Shown: in pieces, positions 59,598 through 64,000 of the stretch | How the letters are laid out: each line of letters begins with the position of its first letter | How positions within the stretch are numbered: position 1 is the stretch's first letter | Virus record (IMG/VR): IMGVR_UViG_3300025012_000067 | Location: 1 to 64,000 of that record | Reading direction: 5' to 3' (one strand) | DNA length: 64,000 bases | DNA from: a virus | Notes under the pieces: model-generated | The model's database searches: none | What the model saw: only the letters and a program-made list of their open reading frames with translations | What the model was told of the DNA's origin: nothing | Made by a program: the position numbers and the translations under genes

Positions 59598-59799
59598 TTC
59601 TTTTCTCCCTAAAATATCTAATTGATTGCAAATTATCCAGTGTGTGAAATAAATCACAAAAAACCAAATCATAACGTATTCCAAGACATTTAATAGAATC
59701 ACATAAATTAGAATAAAAATTTATTGCTTTATTTAATTCTTCATCTGTAAAACCTTCACCAATAATAATTTTTTCAGTAATATCTTTACTAATTATCAT
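59566..59799 (-). CDS. 77-residue hypothetical protein
   Basis: AAAGGAGAAGAGAA upstream. IISKDITEKIIIGEGFTDEELN, helical with three Cys (LCDSIKC, FCDLF). Overlaps both neighbours. No family recognised. Confidence 0.5.
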   Translation of the reverse strand: MIISKDITEKIIIGEGFTDEELNKAINFYSNLCDSIKCLGIRYDLVFCDLFHTLDNLQSIRYFREKRNEQEQICKRI

Positions 59800-60040
59800 T
59801 TCTCTTCTCCTTTAATTTTGCATCCATTCTATTAAGAGCTTCATTTAATTCTTTATAGGGTGTGCTTTCTTTTTTGTCATTGTTTTCCTTTTCTACAAAA
59901 TACCAATTTCCTTTATGCCTGTGAGGTACATTATATTTTGCATACCAACGCCATTCTCTATTGCAAAAAACCCAACCAATACAGTAACCAAAAACAAAGA
60001 TGGTAAAAACGATAACCAATATATTCATAATTAATATCAT
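59789..60040 (-). CDS. 83-residue membrane-anchored protein
   Basis: AAGGAGAAGAGAA upstream, identical to the next gene's site; the start overlaps the UDG-exonuclease stop (ATGA). N-terminal membrane helix ILVIVFTIFVFGYCIGWVF (about residues 7-25), then a soluble basic part (CNREWRWYAKYNVPHRHKGNWYFVEK). Unknown function; first of three small genes separating the polymerase parts. Confidence 0.55.
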   Translation of the reverse strand: MILIMNILVIVFTIFVFGYCIGWVFCNREWRWYAKYNVPHRHKGNWYFVEKENNDKKESTPYKELNEALNRMDAKLKEKRNDN

Positions 60041-61701
60041 TTCTCTTCTCCTTCCGTAAAATCAAATTTTCTATTAATCAACCGAATCTTTTTAGGTTTA
60101 GAAAAACATAAATCTTCCAATTGCTTATCATTCTTTTTCTTCTTTGTCTTTGAACTTTTTGATTCCAAATGCTTGTTATATTCTTGAATTTCCGGTATCT
60201 CCATTATTTTCTTTTCTATTCTTTCAATTTCTTTTTCCAAGAACAATTCAAAATCTTTTAATTCCTGTTCACCAATATTAACTCCTCTTTGACTCATTCT
60301 GGCAAACAACCAATGACCTTCATTCAAGAATTCGTAATTCTCTCTGGCTTTAGGATAGGAATCCAACAAATCTTTTTCAAATAAAACCCACTGATTAAAT
60401 GCTGTAATAACGTCAAGGCCGTTGTATTGAATCATATCTTGTTTTGGTGCTTCTCTGATTTTATTTACTTTCTGAAACGTATATGCTTTTGCTTCATCCA
60501 ATTCAATGATTTCTTCCATCTCATCTTCTGAATCATCCGATTCAATTTCCTTGGCTTTCTTATCCGTTATCAAATATTTCTTTATGGTTTCATTATAAGG
60601 AGGAATTCCAAACCGTATTAAATTCTGGAAATCCAATGAAGTACATCCTTCTCTTTCATCAATTACGTGTTGCGCCAGCATGGTACAAAATGAATTCTTT
60701 ATTTCTTTTATTCCATAAACAAACCTAGAACATAAATCTTCAAACTTGCTGTTCTGAACTACTTTCAATACTTTCTGATTAACCAGAATCCTTTGCATTT
60801 GACGTTTGAACCAAATCTTTACGAATGGATTATCTTTCCAAAAATCTTCATGGAAAACCCAAGCATTTGTTTTATTTCCAAAGGCAGCATAAACAATTTC
60901 AAAATGATTATCATAAGGAAACAAATTAGTGGTTTCATAGTCAAGGCAAATGGCTTTAGATTTATTCCAAAGTCTGAATAATTCCTTGGCTTCATGGAAA
61001 TCAGTTACTTCTTTTATTTCAATATTCTCAAGAATTTTTCTTTCTTTCAGAACTTTGTTGACCTCCGTTCTTTTATGAAATTTCTTATCCCATAATTCAA
61101 ATATTCTTTGTAAGTCCCATTTATAAGCATGTTCGTAATAATAACTTAGTTCTTCCTCTTCTTTTCTGGTGTTATACATTTCATAATTATAAGGGTCGTA
61201 AACAGGAAAAACCAGACAGTTGTATTGGTAATTAGGAATGATTCTGTTTCTTAATTTTGAAATGGCATATTTGTTTTTCAACCCAAAAATATATTTAAAA
61301 GCCAATTCACCACAACAGATAATCAATTTAGGACGTAATTCTTTAAGACGTGCATCTAAAATACTTTGACAGCATTTAAAATGTGTATCAGAAGTTTTCT
61401 TTTTGGTAGGGTTATAGCAGGAAACAGCATGAAGCATTGCGGCTTGTTTTGATAAATTAATTCTGAATTTTGCGGCTGTACTTCTCAATATTTTTGAACG
61501 GGAATCAGCAAAAGGAAATCCCTTTTCATCATCATGTTTTGATGCTTTGTTTCCTAAAATAATTAATCCTTCGTATTGTTCTCCAACATACATTTGCATT
61601 TCTGGGGATTGAATTTTATTATTCTTTAAAGTGCATTTGTTGCAATCAAAATTAGTTTTTGATTTTCTTTCTATGGAGGGAAATTCAAAATAGAAAGACA
61701 T
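60037..61701 (-). CDS. UDG-like domain fused to 3'-5' exonuclease (N-terminal half of PolA-type polymerase)
   Basis: 554 residues. Residues 1-200: uracil-DNA-glycosylase superfamily (CNKCTLKNNKI, GLIILGNKASKHDDEKGFPF, CYNPTKKKTSDTHFKCC, RPKLIICCGELAFKY), with Cys residues placed as for a Fe-S type. Residues 240-450: DnaQ-like exonuclease (AICLDYETTNLFPY, VVQNSKFEDLCSRF, MIQYNGLDVITAFNQW). Then the polymerase thumb begins (LFARMSQRGVNIGEQELKD) but stops; the rest is 57805-59216. UDG-exo-PolA order is known in some phages such as SPO1. It ends KKIRLINRKFDFTEGEEK, two copies of the recurrent tag. Confidence 0.85.
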   Translation of the reverse strand: MSFYFEFPSIERKSKTNFDCNKCTLKNNKIQSPEMQMYVGEQYEGLIILGNKASKHDDEKGFPFADSRSKILRSTAAKFRINLSKQAAMLHAVSCYNPTKKKTSDTHFKCCQSILDARLKELRPKLIICCGELAFKYIFGLKNKYAISKLRNRIIPNYQYNCLVFPVYDPYNYEMYNTRKEEEELSYYYEHAYKWDLQRIFELWDKKFHKRTEVNKVLKERKILENIEIKEVTDFHEAKELFRLWNKSKAICLDYETTNLFPYDNHFEIVYAAFGNKTNAWVFHEDFWKDNPFVKIWFKRQMQRILVNQKVLKVVQNSKFEDLCSRFVYGIKEIKNSFCTMLAQHVIDEREGCTSLDFQNLIRFGIPPYNETIKKYLITDKKAKEIESDDSEDEMEEIIELDEAKAYTFQKVNKIREAPKQDMIQYNGLDVITAFNQWVLFEKDLLDSYPKARENYEFLNEGHWLFARMSQRGVNIGEQELKDFELFLEKEIERIEKKIMEIPEIQEYNKHLESKSSKTKKKKNDKQLEDLCFSKPKKIRLINRKFDFTEGEEK

Positions 61702-61705
61702 AATC

Positions 61706-61875
61706 TTATTCCTTTAATTGTGACAAATAAATCCAATCAGAACAAATGACTTCATCATCGAATTTAATTTTTATTTCAAAACCATTACTTTCATAGCAAA
61801 TGTTTTTGTATTTAACTCAATTGATAGATGTTCTTGCAATACTTCTTTTAACTCATTTAATGCTTTCCATTTCAT
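61706..61875 (-). pseudogene. Small gene with one frameshift, 56 residues if repaired
   Basis: ATG 61875 (GGAGAAAATAA upstream) encodes MKWKALNELKEVLQEHLSIE, then the frame becomes non-coding in character. Moving back one base at 61816 restores VKYKNICYESNGFEIKIKF, DDEVICSDWIYLSQLKE and a stop at 61708-61706, just before the next ribosome site. Either a single-base deletion (natural or sequencing) or, less likely, programmed frameshifting. Function unknown. Confidence 0.55.
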
Positions 61876-62156
61876 TTATTTTCTCCTTTCTTTTTATACA
61901 ATTCAGCCTTAAATAAATTATCTTCGTAATAACAATTCATTCTTGCTGTTTCATTTAGCACCATAAATAAATCAATAAATCTGTAGATAGTTTCTTCTTT
62001 TAGAAATATTTCCTGTATTTCAATTTTTCTATTTTCCTTCAAAACTTTTGTTACAAGACAATATTCATTTTTATTTGTTTCTGGGTTTATACTTTTATAC
62101 AATAGGATTCTTTTATTCTTTTCTCTAAAGCCTTTTCCAATTGATTCTCTTTCCAT
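61872..62156 (-). CDS. 94-residue hypothetical protein
   Basis: AAAGGATAAAATGA upstream. Beta/alpha (KRILLYKSINPETNKNEYCLVTKV, KIEIQEIFLKEETIYRFIDLF), ends KAELYKKKGENK. Overlaps the start of the frameshifted gene. No family recognised. Confidence 0.5.
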   Translation of the reverse strand: MERESIGKGFREKNKRILLYKSINPETNKNEYCLVTKVLKENRKIEIQEIFLKEETIYRFIDLFMVLNETARMNCYYEDNLFKAELYKKKGENK

Positions 62157-62174
62157 TCATTTTATCCTTTCTTT

Positions 62175-62351
62175 TTAATTATTCCAATTGTCTAAAATAA
62201 ATACTGTTATTACAATAGTAAGAATAGCTGATGATGCAATTGGAAAAAATACCAAGCCATTTTTCAAATTACCTTCACCAAACACAAAGAAAACCCAAAA
62301 AGAACTTGAAAAAAGCAATCCAAAAATAAAGGCACAAAGAGTTTTACCCAT
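62175..62351 (-). CDS. 58-residue membrane protein
   Basis: ATG 62351 with AAAGGAGAAAATAAA upstream, about 25 bases after the tRNA. Two membrane helices: LCAFIFGLLFSSSFWVFFVF (5-24) and LVFFPIASSAILTIVITVFI. Unknown; likely an early membrane-acting protein. Confidence 0.6.
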   Translation of the reverse strand: MGKTLCAFIFGLLFSSSFWVFFVFGEGNLKNGLVFFPIASSAILTIVITVFILDNWNN

Positions 62352-62375
62352 TTTATTTTCTCCTTTCTTTTTAAT

Positions 62376-62467
62376 TGGTGGGGTAGGTCGGAATCGAACC
62401 GACGGTGTGAACTTATCAGTAACGGTTTTTAAGACCGTTGCGTTTCAACCAGCTTCGCCACTACCCC
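62376..62467 (-). tRNA. tRNA-Leu(UAA)
   Basis: 92 nt. Acceptor stem GGGGTAG (62467-62461) with CTACCCC (62386-62380), discriminator A and an encoded CCA end (62378-62376). Anticodon stem AACGGT/ACCGTT with loop CTTAAAA, anticodon TAA; T-arm GTCGG-TTCGATT-CCGAC; a long variable arm as in class II (Leu) tRNAs. It would read the UUA codon, which is frequent in this AT-rich genome. Confidence 0.92.
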
Positions 62468-62480
62468 ACAAGAATAATAA

Positions 62481-62562
62481 AAATGGGATTGCCTTTCATT
62501 GTCCATTAACCCACTCAAAAGGAGGAATCCTTTTAACCAATAAAAGAAGGGCAACCCCATTT
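62481..62562 (-). terminator. Nested hairpin terminator upstream of tRNA
   Basis: Outer stem AAATGGGATTGCC (62481-62493) with GGCAACCCCATTT (62550-62562), one mismatch; inner stem AAAAGGA (62517-62523) with TCCTTTT (62528-62534). On the minus strand a TTTTTATTATT tract follows. It lies between the gene at 62576 and the tRNA, and may also be a tRNA processing element. Confidence 0.7.
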
Positions 62563-62575
62563 ATTCAGAAATCAA

Positions 62576-62890
62576 TTATGCTTCTTCTATTTCTTCTGAA
62601 AACAACCCAATTAAAACATTATCCCCATCATGGTTTTCCAACCATTTAACTGCCTCATATTTTGTCATTACAGTAATTCCATCCCCACCAGTTTGACCAT
62701 TGTTTCCTACTGGTCTTGAATATTTACTCATTGCACCACCCTCACCATACAAAAAGTAATTGCCTTTCTTTGTTTTATAAAGTGTTTCTTCACAGTAACC
62801 AAAATCATTTCTGTAATAATGATTAGACCAATTATGAACTTCCTCTGCCGTTTCAGTATTATAAACTTTACCATCAATAACCTTTTTCAT
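62576..62890 (-). CDS. Conserved mobile-element protein of FLYGEGG type
   Basis: 104 residues from ATG 62890; the in-frame ATG 62908 is rejected because the AAAGGAG site lies inside that extension. KKVIDGKVYNTETAEEVHNW, YCEETLYKTKKGNYFLYGEGG, AMSKYSRPVG and YEAVKWLENHDGDN match a small protein family common on phages, plasmids and other mobile elements. Function unknown. Followed by the nested terminator. Confidence 0.7.
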   Translation of the reverse strand: MKKVIDGKVYNTETAEEVHNWSNHYYRNDFGYCEETLYKTKKGNYFLYGEGGAMSKYSRPVGNNGQTGGDGITVMTKYEAVKWLENHDGDNVLIGLFSEEIEEA

Positions 62891-62928
62891 TTTGTTTTCT
62901 CCTTTCATTTATTATTTATTTTAGATGT

Positions 62929-62973
62929 GGGGGATTAGGTTATATTGACAAAAATTATATAACCTAATCCCCC
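62929..62973. repeat. Perfect 17-bp hairpin
   Basis: GGGGGATTAGGTTATAT (62929-62945) and ATATAACCTAATCCCCC (62957-62973) with an 11-nt loop. It follows the stop of the acidic AT-hook gene (minus strand) and precedes the next gene. No T-run on the minus side, so a terminator is possible but not typical; mRNA stabiliser or operator are alternatives. Confidence 0.8.
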
Positions 62974-62982
62974 TTTAACCAA

Positions 62983-64000
62983 CTAATCTTCAAGAGATTC
63001 AACAATGGCAATCAAAGATTTAACAAACTTTGCTACAAAGAGTTTTTTCTTTCCTCTTTCAGCGAGAATAGGTTCACACGCTGCAACGATATCTTTTTCT
63101 TTGGCACCATCATTTACCATTTGTTCAACCAAAGCGAAAACAGATTGTTTTTCTCCTTTTTCTTCTGCAACCTCTTCTACTTTTTCTTTTTTGTCTTTCC
63201 CTTTCAATCCGCGTTTCCCCGGTTTTTCTTTGGGAAGTTTTTCAACAATCTTTTCAGCCATTTTCTTAGCAGACCTTTTCATCAAAGGTTTCAATTCAAT
63301 TTCCAATTGCTCACACATTGCAACCAGAGTTTCCTTATCATCTGCTTCAACTGCATCATTTACGGATTCAGCGGTGATTTCCAATTCCGTTTCAGTTTCT
63401 TCTTCCTCTTCTTTTTCTTCTACTTCAGCGCCCAATTTTTCAAGCATTTCTGCCTGAACTTCTTCCAATTCACGATAAGGGGATTTGCCCCGACCAGAAC
63501 GGAAAGCAATACCTTTAAACAATTCGGGATAATCTTCTTTTACCGAATCAGCTACTTCTTTCAGGTCTTCAGTAGAATCAGCTTCATTGATTGCAGTAAC
63601 CAATTCTTCCTTGGCTTCGTCATCCAATTCAACTTCTTCCACTTCTTCTTTTTCTTTGGCAGGACGGCCACGTTTCTTTTCTTCTTTAATGGGTTCTTCC
63701 TTTTTGCCTTTTTCTTTTACTTCAGGTTTTTCTTCTTCCACTTCAGGTTCATAATCTTCAATTGCTTTAAGCATTGCTTTTTTCAGTTTCTTAACCAATT
63801 TGGTATCAGTATCCACCTCAGCAAAAATTTCTTCAAAATCTTCATCTTGGGCAATCTCTACCAATTCATCAATTTCCGTACATTCTTCAATTGCTCCAAT
63901 CAATTCAGAGAAATCATTTTCTTCTTCCTCTTCCTTCTCTACTTCTTTTTCCTTCTTGCCTTTGCCCTTGGGTTTCTCTTCATCAATTGCGTCAGCCTCA
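62983..64000 (-). CDS. Acidic protein with AT-hook and SAP/HeH-like segments (5' end outside window)
   Basis: The frame is open to the window edge, so the start lies beyond 64000; at least 338 residues are present. Very rich in Glu/Lys. It has an AT-hook core, KKRGRPAKEK, and later KKEKVEE/GKRGLKGK basic patches, between helical pairs such as DEAKEELVTAINEADSTED and ADDKETLVAMCEQLEIELKPL that resemble small helix-extended-helix (SAP/HeH) modules. Likely a DNA-binding or nucleoid-type early protein; the modular acidic linkers fit a flexible bridge. The 17-bp hairpin follows its stop. Confidence 0.65.
   Translation of the reverse strand, partial: EADAIDEEKPKGKGKKEKEVEKEEEEENDFSELIGAIEECTEIDELVEIAQDEDFEEIFAEVDTDTKLVKKLKKAMLKAIEDYEPEVEEEKPEVKEKGKKEEPIKEEKKRGRPAKEKEEVEEVELDDEAKEELVTAINEADSTEDLKEVADSVKEDYPELFKGIAFRSGRGKSPYRELEEVQAEMLEKLGAEVEEKEEEEETETELEITAESVNDAVEADDKETLVAMCEQLEIELKPLMKRSAKKMAEKIVEKLPKEKPGKRGLKGKDKKEKVEEVAEEKGEKQSVFALVEQMVNDGAKEKDIVAACEPILAERGKKKLFVAKFVKSLIAIVESLED

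Noticed and set aside
59217-60036. A second group I intron between the polymerase halves
   Set aside because: The spacer is filled by three coding genes with ribosome sites, the polymerase half has its own start, and no intron core segments were seen.
62188-62649. Plus-strand 153-residue frame
   Set aside because: It runs across the tRNA-Leu and a terminator and opposite two well-supported minus-strand genes.
1-64000. CRISPR array or integrase/attachment site
   Set aside because: No regularly spaced repeats, no recombinase gene and no tRNA-end duplication were seen.

Overview
The window is a piece of a tailed double-stranded DNA bacteriophage genome (Caudoviricetes). It carries an HK97-type portal, prohead protease and major capsid, head-tail connectors, a tail tube, a tail-assembly chaperone with a -1 frameshift, a very long tape measure and no visible sheath. 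This suggests a siphovirus with a long flexible tail. Base composition is AT-rich (about 30 % GC by eye) except for the first 2 kb, which is clearly GC-rich. The standard code is used (TGA is a stop). Shine-Dalgarno sites are strong (AAAGGAG type) and several starts are TTG. The host cannot be named from the sequence; the lipoprotein lipobox and heptosyltransferase-like genes are compatible with a didermal (Gram-negative-type) host, but this is inference.

Layout, plus strand. 1-2019 is a GC-rich tail-fibre-like gene ending at an abrupt composition change near a G9 run. 2220-9915 is the head module: portal, protease fused to an acidic scaffold-like tail, capsid, a small head protein, connectors and tail terminator. 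10044-24152 is the tail module: tube, free-standing homing endonuclease, G/GT chaperones, tape measure, hub/propeller protein and lectin-like tip proteins. 24236-27452 holds two GT9-like glycosyltransferases, a lipoprotein and small membrane proteins, probably lysis or envelope functions. A strong hairpin terminator at 27481-27516 sits where the two transcription directions converge.

Layout, minus strand (27518-64000, read right to left). This is one dense early/replication array of mostly small genes. It contains an acidic AT-hook protein (cut by the window end), tRNA-Leu(UAA), a UDG-exonuclease gene separated from its PolA-type polymerase half, a promoter with an operator-like palindrome, and a DUF1257/DUF2997/Ycf46-like AAA+ module whose ATPase gene is interrupted by a group I intron carrying an HNH gene. 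Further left are an SSB-like protein, a probable structured RNA, RecA, a TylF-like methyltransferase, a nuclease, a split Rad50 with Mre11, ThyX, a FEN-type exonuclease, DnaB-type helicase, dUTPase, SF2 helicase, DnaG-type primase and endolysin. Together these make a largely self-sufficient DNA replication, recombination and nucleotide-metabolism set.

Most notable: (i) at least fourteen unrelated early proteins carry a short basic-hydrophobic tag, [KR][KR]-hydrophobic-x-[L/F], at their N- or C-terminus, often in tandem, which looks like an undescribed docking signal; (ii) the AAA+ gene is split exactly inside its Walker B motif by a 935-nt group I intron with a readable P1 helix; (iii) a roughly 186-nt GC-elevated element closed by a 13-bp stem lies between the SSB-like gene and the next gene and is probably a structured RNA.
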